Part shown: piece by piece, positions 1-8,256 of the stretch
How positions within the stretch are numbered: the first letter of the stretch is position 1
Layout of the letters: each line of letters starts with the position of its first letter
Source: Microbacteriaceae bacterium
GTDB lineage: Bacteria; Actinomycetota; Actinomycetes; Actinomycetales; Microbacteriaceae
Assembly: GCA_025463545.1 (NCBI GenBank)
Contig: JAODAR010000010.1
Coordinates: forward strand, 203,073-267,072
Reading direction: 5' to 3'
DNA: 64,000 nt
Program-made: the position numbers and the translations under genes
The notes under the pieces: model-generated
Told to the model about the DNA's origin: nothing
Database searches by the model: none
Seen by the model: only the letters and a program-made list of their open reading frames with translations

Positions 1-1162
1 CGCGCATCATCAAGTCGGATCGGGATCCGCCGCCCGAGACCACGATCTCGCCAAACCGCCGACCGAGTGCGCGCTCCATCGCTTCGATGTGGCCTTTCAT
101 CGTGAACGCGATGCCCTCCAGGATGGAGCGATGCACGTGGTAACGCCCCTGGCTTCCGTCGAATCCCAGCATCGCGCCGCGGCGATGCGGCGCATTTCCC
201 GGCGCGAGCCAATCGAGCACGGTGAAGAGGCCGCCGCTGCCAGGCGGCACTGCTTCCGCGCCGGCATTGAGCTCCTCCTCGGCAAGGGGCTCGCCCTCCC
301 CCTCCAGCACACCCTTCCACCAGCTGACCGTCCACATCCCCCGGCGAATCCCGCCGCTCTCGTAGAGATAACGGCCGGGTTCGGAGCCGAAGTTGACCCA
401 GTAGTCCTCGCTCCCGGCGAAGGGCGACGAACCGGTCGTCATCGCCGCAATGTAGGTGCCCAGTGAGAGCAGCGCCTCATCCTCCTCACGCAGCCCCGCG
501 CCGAGGGCCTCGACGGCCTTGTCGTTCGCACTCGCGAAGACGGGAAGGCCGACCGGTAGACCGGTGGCATGAGCGACCTCGGCCGTGATGGTTCCCAGCG
601 GCTGACCCGGATCGACGAGTTCGAAGAGCTGCTCCTGGCGCATCCCCGTTCTGGCGTAAGCCTCAGGGTTGGTCGCCCAGCGCCACGTCTCCTGATCGAT
701 CGGCCAGACGCCCTGGTGATTAGCGGCTGCATCGCGCCGCTCGCCGGTGAGCCGGTTGGTGATGTAACCAGAAGACGTGGTCACGAAGTGCACGCGCGGA
801 TCATCCACATGAGCCCGCGAGACGCGTTCATCCATCCAGCTGAGCATCGGCTCGGTGAGCAACCCGTCGGCACCCAGCAGCGCCCGGCAGAAGCGAATGG
901 TGCAGAGCCCGACGCCGACAATGCGGGACCGATCCCCGTGGAAAGCGTCGAGCGCCTCTGCGCAGCTCGCGACAATGGATTCCCATACGTCGTCGGCTGG
1001 ATGCACGACCCGGCCTGGTACGGAGACGTCGTAAGGCCGCAGCCGGCGCTGCGCCGAGGCATGGACGACACCTCGCTCGTCGACAACGAGAACCTTCGTG
1101 CTTTGGGAGCCGTTGTCAATCGCTACAACATAGCGGGGCTCTTCCGATGGCGGGGAGCTCAC
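1..1162 (-). CDS. FGGY-family carbohydrate kinase (3' end beyond window)
   Basis: About 387 residues are visible of a family that usually has about 500; the C-terminus lies outside the window. The N-terminus carries the phosphate-binding pattern AIDNGSQSTKVLVVD near residues 14-28, then a LSWMDERV segment and a second actin-like domain with LSLGTYIAAMTTG and IVVSGGGSRSDL near the cut edge, as in xylulokinase and LsrK relatives. FGGY kinases phosphorylate sugars or polyols with ATP in the cytosol. The GTG start at 1162 overlaps the stop of the upstream FAD oxidase by four bases (GTGA), so translation is probably coupled. It is the last visible gene of the ten-gene operon. Substrate is not determinable from sequence; an open-chain polyol or short sugar is an inference. 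Confidence 0.85.
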   Translation of the reverse strand, partial: MSSPPSEEPRYVVAIDNGSQSTKVLVVDERGVVHASAQRRLRPYDVSVPGRVVHPADDVWESIVASCAEALDAFHGDRSRIVGVGLCTIRFCRALLGADGLLTEPMLSWMDERVSRAHVDDPRVHFVTTSSGYITNRLTGERRDAAANHQGVWPIDQETWRWATNPEAYARTGMRQEQLFELVDPGQPLGTITAEVAHATGLPVGLPVFASANDKAVEALGAGLREEDEALLSLGTYIAAMTTGSSPFAGSEDYWVNFGSEPGRYLYESGGIRRGMWTVSWWKGVLEGEGEPLAEEELNAGAEAVPPGSGGLFTVLDWLAPGNAPHRRGAMLGFDGSQGRYHVHRSILEGIAFTMKGHIEAMERALGRRFGEIVVSGGGSRSDLMMR

Positions 1163-2622
1163 GATCCGAGCGGGATGATGGTGCCGGCATTCATGATGCC
1201 GTTCGGGTCGAAGGCGCTCTTCAGCGTCGCGAGGATCGGGTATGCGGAGCCGTGCTCCTGCTTGGTCCACGGGGTGCGGTACTTGCCGATGCCGTGATGG
1301 TGGACCATCGAGCCGCCCAGCCGCAGGGACTCTTCCACAATGATCGCGTTGAGCGGGATGTGATACTCGTTGATCTCCTCGCGCGGCTCGCAGGTGATGG
1401 CGTAATCGTAGACGAAGTACAGGTTCGTGCCGGTCTGGTAGCTGTGCGAGGAGTGGGCCCCGAGCATGGTGAGGTCGCCGGCGCGCGGGAACTCGGTGCG
1501 GATGCGGGTCATGATCGCATCGTAAAGCGCGCCGACGCGCGACCAGTCGACCGAGATCTCGGTGGTGTAGCCGAGCTGAGCCTCACGCAGCATGGTCTCC
1601 TTCTCGGCGTCGATCTTGTCCTGACCCCAGTTGAGATTATCGAACCAGGCCTCGATGAGGTGGGTCTCGACGCGCTCGTGCGGGTACTGTCCAAACAGCT
1701 CCTCGATCGCATCCGCTGTGGCATCCGCGACACCTTTTGGTCCCTCCGCCACCAGGATCACAACGCTCTTGCCGTTCGCGAAGTGGGCGAAGTGCTGCCG
1801 GGCATCCTCCGGAGAATAGGCGCGGCAGACCGATGGCCGGTACCCGGCGGTCACCAGTTCGCGCAACGCGTCAACGCCCTGCGTGAAGTCGTCGACCAAA
1901 AAGCCAAAGAAGCGATTGTTCTCCGGCTGATAGCGGAACACCTTCACGGTGACTTCAGTCACGAAGCAGAGGGCTCCCTCATTGCCGATGACGACGTGGC
2001 GGATGTCCGGCCCGGCAGCTCGTCGGGGCACGTTCTTGATCCGTGTGATGCCACCGTCGGGGAACACCGCTTCGAGGCCGATGACCATGTCCTCAATGGC
2101 GCCATAGAGAGTCGAAAATTGGCCGATGGAGCGCGTGGCGACAAGGCCGCCGTACTGCGCGAGCGGCTTCGACTGCGGCGAATGACCGGTGGTCAGGCCC
2201 TGGGCCCGAAGTTCGTCCTCGAGGCGCTGCAGCCGCACGCCGCATTGCACCGTCGCCATCATGTCGACCGGGTTGATCGACAGGATTGCATTCATCCGCG
2301 ACCCGTCGAGTACGATCGTGTCCTCAACGATGGTTTCCAGGCCGCCCTCCGTCGCCGTGCGCCCGGTACGCGGCACCACATTGACCAGATTGTCGTTTGC
2401 GAACCGTAGGACCGCTGCAACCTCCTCGCTGGACCGCGGGTATGCGATGACGGCCGGGATCGGACCGTCGAAGATGCCGTGAACGGACTGGTACTTCTTG
2501 AACCGGTCTACGCTCGCGTGCCGAAGTTCGCATTCGTCGGTGTCCACGGAATCAGCGCCGAGGATGGACGTGACTCCGGCAACGACGTCGCTGCGGCTGA
2601 GGGTGGATCGGGATACAACCAT
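1159..2622 (-). CDS. FAD-binding oxidase, alkylglycerone-phosphate-synthase-like
   Basis: 487 residues, VAO/PCMH flavoprotein fold. The FAD-binding half shows VVPRTGRTATEGG near residue 95 and the pair STLYGAIEDMVIGLEAVFPDG near 185-205, a pattern typical of AGPS and D-2-hydroxyacid dehydrogenases. The C-terminal half ends with VHHHGIGKYR, the His-rich signature of AGPS-type enzymes, and PNGIMNAGTI. Such enzymes oxidise hydroxy acids or polyol derivatives at FAD, or make ether lipids. Lying between an SDR and an FGGY kinase in a catabolic operon, oxidation of a polyol or hydroxy acid is more likely than ether-lipid synthesis. It lies 65 bases after the SDR and overlaps the kinase start. Confidence 0.85.
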   Translation of the reverse strand: MVVSRSTLSRSDVVAGVTSILGADSVDTDECELRHASVDRFKKYQSVHGIFDGPIPAVIAYPRSSEEVAAVLRFANDNLVNVVPRTGRTATEGGLETIVEDTIVLDGSRMNAILSINPVDMMATVQCGVRLQRLEDELRAQGLTTGHSPQSKPLAQYGGLVATRSIGQFSTLYGAIEDMVIGLEAVFPDGGITRIKNVPRRAAGPDIRHVVIGNEGALCFVTEVTVKVFRYQPENNRFFGFLVDDFTQGVDALRELVTAGYRPSVCRAYSPEDARQHFAHFANGKSVVILVAEGPKGVADATADAIEELFGQYPHERVETHLIEAWFDNLNWGQDKIDAEKETMLREAQLGYTTEISVDWSRVGALYDAIMTRIRTEFPRAGDLTMLGAHSSHSYQTGTNLYFVYDYAITCEPREEINEYHIPLNAIIVEESLRLGGSMVHHHGIGKYRTPWTKQEHGSAYPILATLKSAFDPNGIMNAGTIIPLGS

Positions 2623-2687
2623 GAGGGTTTCGCTTTCGGTGACGGTCGAGATGTGTCGTGAAGGGGCAGGCGCGTGCGAGTGACGGC

Positions 2688-3464
2688 TCAGCGCACGAGG
2701 TAACCGCCGTCGACCACGAGAACGTGGCCGTTGACGTAATCTGAGGCACGGCTCGCCAGGAAGACGGTCGCGCCCATGAGGTCGGCGACATCGCCCCAGC
2801 GAGCTGCCGGGATGTGCTCGACGATACGTCGGTTGGCCTCCTCGTCTGCCCGGGTAGCTGCGGTGATCGCCGTAGCGAAATAGCCGGGGGCGAGAGCGTT
2901 CACCTGGATGCCGTAGCGGCCGAGTTCGTCGCAGTACGCCTTGGTGAATCCGACGATGCCGGCCTTGGTCGCCGCGTAAGCGGGAGAGGACTGGCCGCCG
3001 AGGAAGGAGAACAGCGACGCGATGTTGATGATCTTGCCCGCACCCTGGTCGCGCATCACGGAGCTGGCGTGGTGCGCGAGTTCAAATGCGGCGGTGAGGT
3101 TCACCGCGACCATCGGGTCCCACTGGTCGCGGCCGAAGTCCTCGACATCGGCCAGGAGGCAGATGCCGGCGGAATTGACCAGGATGTCGAGCGATCCGAG
3201 ACGGTCGACGCAGGCGGCGACGACCTCGGCCGGTGCCCCTCGGCGGCTGATGTCAACCTCGAGGAACTCGTAGCGCCGGCCCTTGCCCTCGACGATGGCA
3301 CGGGTGCTGCCGTCGTCCTCGGCGAGACTCGGCACGAAGACGTTCGCGCCCGCCTCGGCGAGCGCGGTCGTGAATGCGCGGCCGAGCCCGGTGTTCCCAC
3401 CCGTGACGACCGCGTTCTTTCCGGCGAGCGAGAAGTGGCCCAACGAGAATTCTGTGATTTCCAA
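2688..3464 (-). CDS. SDR-family NAD(P)-dependent oxidoreductase (KduD-like)
   Basis: 258 residues, classical short-chain dehydrogenase. Glycine-rich motif TGGNTGLG near residues 21-28, NSAGIC near 93, catalytic Ser in IASLFS near 148, and YAATK with Tyr and Lys near 161-165 are all present. The likely start is a TTG at 3464 with GGAG six bases upstream. The family oxidises or reduces alcohols and ketones with NAD(P). It sits 14 bases after the ALDH stop and 65 before the FAD oxidase, so it belongs to the same transcript. KduD-like enzymes act on keto-deoxy sugars, but specificity cannot be assigned here. Confidence 0.85.
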   Translation of the reverse strand: MEITEFSLGHFSLAGKNAVVTGGNTGLGRAFTTALAEAGANVFVPSLAEDDGSTRAIVEGKGRRYEFLEVDISRRGAPAEVVAACVDRLGSLDILVNSAGICLLADVEDFGRDQWDPMVAVNLTAAFELAHHASSVMRDQGAGKIINIASLFSFLGGQSSPAYAATKAGIVGFTKAYCDELGRYGIQVNALAPGYFATAITAATRADEEANRRIVEHIPAARWGDVADLMGATVFLASRASDYVNGHVLVVDGGYLVR

Positions 3465-3478
3465 AGCTGACTCCAGGT

Positions 3479-4969
3479 TCAGTGGGCGAAAGGGTCCGCG
3501 ATGCCGACGTATCGGGTCTCAAGGTATTCCTCGATGCCCTCCTGCCCGCCCTCGCGTCCGAGGCCGGACTGTTTGACTCCGCCGAACGGGGCAGCGGGGT
3601 TCGAAATCACGCCGGCGTTGAGGCCGAACATTCCCGTGTCGAGTTCCTCGGCCAGGCGGAAGCCCCGGGCGAGGTCCCGGGTGTATGCGAAGGAGACCAG
3701 ACCGAAAGGCGTGGCGTTCGCGATCTCAATCGCCTCCTCCTCGGTGTCGAAGACCACGATCGGGGCGACAGGCCCGAAAATCTCCTCGTCGAGAATGCGT
3801 GCGTTCGCCGGCACTGCGGTGAGCACGGTCGGCTCGTAAAAGTAACCCGGCCCCTCGATCACATGCCCACCGAGCGCGACGGTCGCACCGTCTTCGACTG
3901 CACCCTTGACAAGTTCGGCGACTTTGCTGCGAGTGGCTTCATCGACCAGCGGACCCATTTTCGACTCCGGCTCAGTGCCGCGGGCCACTGTGAATCCCCG
4001 CATCCGTTCCACCAGGGCGGCACTGAAGCGTTCGGCGATGCCGCGCTGAACGAGGAAACGGTTTGCGGCGACGCAGGCTTCTCCTCCATTGCGCAGCTTC
4101 GCGAGCATGGCGCCGTCTACCGCGCTGTCCAGGTCGGCGTCGTCGAAGACGATGAACGGAGCATTGCCGCCGAGTTCCATCGAGACGCGCAGCACCTTCT
4201 CAGCGGAATCCGCGATGAGGCGGCGTCCAACCTCTGTGGACCCCGTGAACGAAAGCTTGCGCAAGCGCGGGTCCTTGATCAGCGGGCCGGTCACAGCTCC
4301 CGCGCTCGTCGTAGGGATGACCGTGAGCACGCCGTCGGGCAAACCCGCTTCACGCAGCACCTCCGCGAGCAGCAGTGCGGTGAGCGGTGTGAGCGCGGCA
4401 GGTTTCAGCACCATGGTGCAGCCTGCCGCAATGGCAGGGGCGATCTTGCGGGTCGCCATGGCGAGCGGGAAGTTCCAGGGCGTGATGAACAGGCAGGGTC
4501 CAACCGGGCGTTTCAGTACGAGCAATCGGTTGGCCCCATCGGGAGCCGTTGAGAAGCGGCCGGAGATGCGCGGGGCCTCTTCGGAGAACCAGCGCAGGAA
4601 TTCCGCCCCGTATGCGACCTCCCCCCGCGACTCGGCAAGAGGTTTGCCCATCTCGAGCGTCATGAGCAGCGCGAAGTCCTCCGCGCGTGCGGTGACGATC
4701 TCGAACGCGCGCCGGAGAATCTCGGCGCGGACTCGGGGCGCGGTGCGCCCCCATGACTTTTGTGCGGCTGTGGCGGCAGCCAGCGCGCGTTGGCCGTCGG
4801 CGGGGCGGGCGTCGGCGATGCGGAGCAGGGTCTCGCCCGTAGAGGGATCGATGACGGCGAAGGTGGAGCCGTCATCGGAATCGGTCCAGCCGTCACCGAG
4901 GAACAGCTGGGTCGGGATACTGCCGAGCAGATCGCGCTCGCTGGTTTGAGTGGTCAGTGTGTCGGTCAT
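3479..4969 (-). CDS. NAD(P)-dependent aldehyde dehydrogenase (succinate-semialdehyde type)
   Basis: 496 residues, the normal length for the GabD/SSADH group. FITPWNFPLAMATRK near residue 160 is the cofactor-binding entry, FTGSTEVG near 240, ELGGN supplies the general-base Glu near 265, and GEACVAANR carries the nucleophilic Cys near 300. The C-terminus has FGGVKQSGLGREGG. Oxidises an aldehyde intermediate to an acid in the cytosol. Operon position, between a 3-hydroxyisobutyrate-dehydrogenase-like enzyme and an SDR, suggests it consumes a semialdehyde made by one of these; this is inference. Starts at ATG 4969, 41 bases after the preceding gene. Confidence 0.9.
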   Translation of the reverse strand: MTDTLTTQTSERDLLGSIPTQLFLGDGWTDSDDGSTFAVIDPSTGETLLRIADARPADGQRALAAATAAQKSWGRTAPRVRAEILRRAFEIVTARAEDFALLMTLEMGKPLAESRGEVAYGAEFLRWFSEEAPRISGRFSTAPDGANRLLVLKRPVGPCLFITPWNFPLAMATRKIAPAIAAGCTMVLKPAALTPLTALLLAEVLREAGLPDGVLTVIPTTSAGAVTGPLIKDPRLRKLSFTGSTEVGRRLIADSAEKVLRVSMELGGNAPFIVFDDADLDSAVDGAMLAKLRNGGEACVAANRFLVQRGIAERFSAALVERMRGFTVARGTEPESKMGPLVDEATRSKVAELVKGAVEDGATVALGGHVIEGPGYFYEPTVLTAVPANARILDEEIFGPVAPIVVFDTEEEAIEIANATPFGLVSFAYTRDLARGFRLAEELDTGMFGLNAGVISNPAAPFGGVKQSGLGREGGQEGIEEYLETRYVGIADPFAH

Positions 4970-5010
4970 GCACGTCTCTCTGTTGAACGGTTTGCCTGGT
5001 CGAGGGCTAT

Positions 5011-5931
5011 TCAGAGCCGCAGGTCGCGGCCGATGAGGTCTTCGTAGAGCTTGAAGGGTGTCATCTCGCCGGCTCCGTCGCCGTAGCTGGCTCTAGCTCG
5101 GCGGTAGATCTGCTCGACGAGCGATGAGAGTTCCGCGGGAACTCCGACGGAACGTGCGAGGTCAATCGACAAGCCCAGGTCCTTACAGGCGAGCGCGATT
5201 GCGAAGCCCTCGTCGTAGTCGCCATTTTCCAGAATCGACAGCACATCACGCTCGACAAAGGTGCTGTTTGCGGGGCTCGCTATGAGGGAATCCCGCAGCA
5301 CGGCAAGGTCCACGCCCGCTTTCACTCCGATCGCGAGCACCTCGGCCGTGGCCACCAGGTGCGAGAACCAGAGTTGGTTGATCATGAGCTTGACGGCATA
5401 GCCAGCACCGTGCCCGCCCACATGAAGGATCCGTTCCGGGTCTCCCATGGCTTCCAGAACGGGGCGCACCCGCTGCACGTCCTCGGCCTCGCCGCCGACG
5501 AAGATCTGAAGCATCCCGGCCGCGGCGCCCACGGACATCCCGCTGACCGGTGCGTCGAGGATGCGGAGGTTGCGAGACGATTCCTCGGTGCGCACCCGTT
5601 CGGCGACTTCGGGCACCGAGGTCGACATGTCGATCCAGGTGCCCCCGTCGGGGATTCCCTCCAGGATGCCGCCGTGCCCGTTGACGACATCGGCGACATG
5701 ACGGGGCGTGGGCAGCATGGTGATGACAAGGTCGCTCCCGGCGGCCACGGCCGCCGCGGAATCCGCCCAGGTCGCCCCGCCCGCCACCAGCTCATCGGCC
5801 GACTCGCGTCGGATGTCGGTCACGACGAGCGGATAGCCCGCCTTCTGCAGGTTCCGGGTCATTCCGGAGCCCATGTTTCCCAGACCGATGAAGCCAATGG
5901 TGGGCGGTGCGATGTGGGCCATGCTGATCAT
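5011..5931 (-). CDS. NAD(P)-dependent beta-hydroxyacid dehydrogenase (3-hydroxyisobutyrate dehydrogenase family)
   Basis: 306 residues. The Rossmann motif GFIGLGNMGSGM lies near residues 13-24, the substrate loop DAPVSGMSVGAAAG near 125-138, and GAGYAVKLMINQLW carries the catalytic Lys near 175. This is the arrangement of HIBADH, tartronate-semialdehyde reductase (GarR) and related enzymes, which interconvert a beta-hydroxyacid and a semialdehyde. The ATG start at 5931 overlaps the stop of the Fae gene by four bases (ATGA); an in-frame ATG three codons later is an alternative. The partner ALDH is next in the operon, which suggests hydroxyacid to semialdehyde to acid flux. Confidence 0.88.
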   Translation of the reverse strand: MISMAHIAPPTIGFIGLGNMGSGMTRNLQKAGYPLVVTDIRRESADELVAGGATWADSAAAVAAGSDLVITMLPTPRHVADVVNGHGGILEGIPDGGTWIDMSTSVPEVAERVRTEESSRNLRILDAPVSGMSVGAAAGMLQIFVGGEAEDVQRVRPVLEAMGDPERILHVGGHGAGYAVKLMINQLWFSHLVATAEVLAIGVKAGVDLAVLRDSLIASPANSTFVERDVLSILENGDYDEGFAIALACKDLGLSIDLARSVGVPAELSSLVEQIYRRARASYGDGAGEMTPFKLYEDLIGRDLRL

Positions 5932-6491
5932 TTCTCCTGTCGCGCGAATTCCGCCGGCTCCGCGGGCGCGGATGGCGGGGTGTAAAACGGGTTGCTCGGG
6001 GCGGACCGGGCGGCGAGCACGGCCTCGAGCGCTGGGAGTCGCCGGGCGCCGTTGCGCAGTGCCACTCGGGTCGCTTCGCGGTTGTTGCGGTAGACCGTGT
6101 CGGCGTCGTCAGCACCGGGATTGACCCACACGGCCGCGATGACGAGGGTGTCATCGACCGAAGCCGCGTCGATGAAGCCGTCCGCCACGGCATCCGCCAC
6201 TCCCGCGGCGACCCCGGCCTGGGCGGGACCCCAGATGTGATTGCCGTGCTCGTCTCCAACGGGTGCTGATTTGGTGACGAAGAGGGTGAATGGCTTAACC
6301 GGGATCGAGGGCTGAAGCACTGCCACAAAGGGCACGTGTCCCGCGCTCGGCGTAGCGAGGGCGGTCGCCCACGCGACACCAGCGGGGCCGGTGCGGTCAC
6401 CGTAGACGGTGTTGATGTGAGCGGCGTTGACGCCGTCGCCGACGAAGCACTCGCCGAGCTGTACGAGTGAAGCGGCGGTGGGCGCCGTCAT
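5928..6491 (-). CDS. fae: Formaldehyde-activating enzyme (Fae) homologue
   Basis: 187 residues from the ATG at 6491, which forms a TGATG overlap with the upstream binding-protein gene; Fae of methylotrophs is about 170 residues. From memory of the family, alignable segments are GECFVGDGVNAAHIN with the His proposed as catalytic, PFVAVLQPSIPVKPFTLFV, IWGPAQAGVAAGVADAV, and a C-terminal YRNNREATRVALRNG. Fae condenses formaldehyde with tetrahydromethanopterin (H4MPT). Actinobacteria are not generally known to make H4MPT, so the acceptor here is unclear. It could act on another pterin or folate, scavenge formaldehyde, or do different chemistry. Position between a quaternary-amine-type transporter and dehydrogenases suggests formaldehyde is released from the imported substrate. 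Confidence 0.85.
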   Translation of the reverse strand: MTAPTAASLVQLGECFVGDGVNAAHINTVYGDRTGPAGVAWATALATPSAGHVPFVAVLQPSIPVKPFTLFVTKSAPVGDEHGNHIWGPAQAGVAAGVADAVADGFIDAASVDDTLVIAAVWVNPGADDADTVYRNNREATRVALRNGARRLPALEAVLAARSAPSNPFYTPPSAPAEPAEFARQEK

Positions 6492-7417
6492 CAGATCAGG
6501 CCCTGGTCTGTCAGCCACTGGTGTGCGACGTCCTCGGGGTCTTCGCCGTCCACGTCCACCTGCGCGTTTAGTTTCTGCATCTCCTCGGTTGTGAGCAGCG
6601 ATGACATTTTGGCCATCACATCGGCGATCGCCGGGTACTTCTTCAGGATGGCGCTCTGCAGGGTGAAGGCGCCCTGGTAGACCGGGAAGAACTCTTTGTC
6701 GTCCTTCATGACGGAGAGGTCAAGGCCTTTGATGCGGCCGTCGGTCTGGAAGACCTCGCCGAAGTTGCAGTCCGCGCCCTTCTGGGTGGCGGTGTAGATG
6801 ACGCCGGTGTCGAGGAGGGTCACGTTCGAGTCAGGCACGTCGATGCCGTAGGCCGCCTTGAGCCCAGGCCAGCCGTCATCGCGGGTGGAGAATTCGCTCT
6901 CGATGCAGAACGTTTGATCCTCGACGGGAAGCTTGGCCACGTCGCTGAGCGACTTCACCCCGAGCTTCTTCGCTTCAGAACTGCGAACGGCAAAGGCGTA
7001 CGTGTTGTTCAACGGTGCCGGGTCGATCCAGGCAACGTTTTTCGCGGCATCCGCTGTCTTCACTGCGTCGAACTGGGCTTCGGCTCCCTTCACCGGCGTG
7101 GTGTTGCCGTTGTAGGTGACCCATGAGGTGCCGGTGTACTCCCAATAGCCCACAAAGTCGCCATTCTCGAGCGCTTGGCGAACGTTGGAGGAGCCGACGA
7201 GCTTCGTGTTGGCTTCAAGCTTCGCCCCGTGGGCGTTGAGGAGGTCGGTCGTGAGGTGCGCGAGGATGTACTGCTCGGAGAAGTCCTTCGAACCGATCTG
7301 GCCCGACAAGCCCTTCAGCTCGTTGCTCTGTGACGAAGTGGATGCTGAGGCAGCGCATCCGCTCAGGAGCAGGCTCGTCACACAGGCGGCAACGACGGCG
7401 ACAGTGCGTTTCTTCAT
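6491..7417 (-). CDS. Glycine betaine/choline-type ABC transporter substrate-binding lipoprotein (OpuBC/OpuCC family)
   Basis: 308 residues from the ATG at 7417, preceded by AAGGAAACCACC. An N-terminal lipoprotein signal ends in the lipobox LLLSGC near residues 17-22. The mature part has GSKDFSEQYILAHL and YWEYTGTSWVTYNG, hallmarks of OpuAC-type proteins that bind quaternary amines in an aromatic cage. It is membrane-anchored outside the cell and delivers ligand to the two permeases encoded upstream. It begins 65 bases after the second permease gene. Fusion to a catabolic operon, rather than an isolated transporter operon, argues for nutrient uptake rather than osmoprotection. Confidence 0.9.
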   Translation of the reverse strand: MKKRTVAVVAACVTSLLLSGCAASASTSSQSNELKGLSGQIGSKDFSEQYILAHLTTDLLNAHGAKLEANTKLVGSSNVRQALENGDFVGYWEYTGTSWVTYNGNTTPVKGAEAQFDAVKTADAAKNVAWIDPAPLNNTYAFAVRSSEAKKLGVKSLSDVAKLPVEDQTFCIESEFSTRDDGWPGLKAAYGIDVPDSNVTLLDTGVIYTATQKGADCNFGEVFQTDGRIKGLDLSVMKDDKEFFPVYQGAFTLQSAILKKYPAIADVMAKMSSLLTTEEMQKLNAQVDVDGEDPEDVAHQWLTDQGLI

Positions 7418-7482
7418 GGTGGTTTCCTTTGCGTTGTGGGTGTGCAGGGGTGAAACGAAGTGCAGGAGCGTGAACGGTGAGG

Positions 7483-8256
7483 TCAGAGCCCCCGAGGTTT
7501 GACGGCGTCCTCGACGAGGCCGGCTGCCCAGTCGATGAGGATCGCGATGCAGGCGACGAGCACGGCGCCGACAACGAGCACCGGAAAGCGCTGCAGTTTC
7601 AGGCCGTTGATGATCATGTCGCCGAGACCCCCTGCGTTGATGAAGGTGGCGATCGTCGCAACCCCAACGGCGAAGACGAGGGAGGTACGGAGGCCAGCGA
7701 GGATGACGGGCGACGCGAGCGGCAGCTCGATGCGACGCAGCACCTGGCCGGGCGTCATCCCCATACCGCGGGCGGATTCCCGCACGCTGTCGTCGACCTG
7801 CTCGAGTCCGACCAGGGTATTCCGGAGGACAGGGAGGAACGAGTACGCGACCAGTGCGACAAGAGCCGTGGTGAAACCGGTCTGCCACACGATCGCGAGG
7901 AGGATCACGACTCCGACCGCCGGAGTCGCCTGGCCGATGTTCGCGAGCCCGAGAACGATCGCGTGGAAGACCCGGGAGCTGGAGCGGTACACCGCGATGC
8001 CCGCGGGAATGGCGAGCACCGCCACGAGGGCTGCTGCGGACACGCTGAGCACGAGGTGTTCGCCGATCCTCGCCCCGATGTAGTCGGCGTTGAGCGTGCG
8101 CTTCTCGATCGAGTCGAGCGGCGTCGTCGACAGCCAGAGCATCGTCACTGCGAAAACTACGAGCACGACGACTGGTGCAGCAATCCGAGGAATCAGGGTC
8201 CTGACGAACCCCGGGCTGCTGCCGGCTCGTCGTCCGACCTGAAGCACCGTGGCCAT
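7483..8256 (-). CDS. OpuC-type ABC transporter permease
   Basis: 257 residues, about six hydrophobic segments, beginning with a helix near residues 26-46 (RIAAPVVVLVVFAVTMLW). The permease loop near residues 150-170 (ESARGMGMTPGQVLRRIELP) matches the EAA motif of binding-protein-dependent permeases and contacts the ATPase. The ATG at 8256 overlaps the ATPase stop by one base (TAATG). Forms the heteromeric inner-membrane channel together with the permease at 9349-10014. Confidence 0.9.
   Translation of the reverse strand: MATVLQVGRRAGSSPGFVRTLIPRIAAPVVVLVVFAVTMLWLSTTPLDSIEKRTLNADYIGARIGEHLVLSVSAAALVAVLAIPAGIAVYRSSSRVFHAIVLGLANIGQATPAVGVVILLAIVWQTGFTTALVALVAYSFLPVLRNTLVGLEQVDDSVRESARGMGMTPGQVLRRIELPLASPVILAGLRTSLVFAVGVATIATFINAGGLGDMIINGLKLQRFPVLVVGAVLVACIAILIDWAAGLVEDAVKPRGL

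Noticed and set aside
1147..2409. Long plus-strand open frame opposite the FAD oxidase
   Set aside because: It mirrors a real minus-strand gene; the encoded product is Arg/Val/Asp-rich without any motif. The same applies to long antisense frames opposite the ABC genes at 7477-8259 and 8280-9338, opposite the cardiolipin synthase at 42913-44046, and opposite the MFS gene at 53384-54478.
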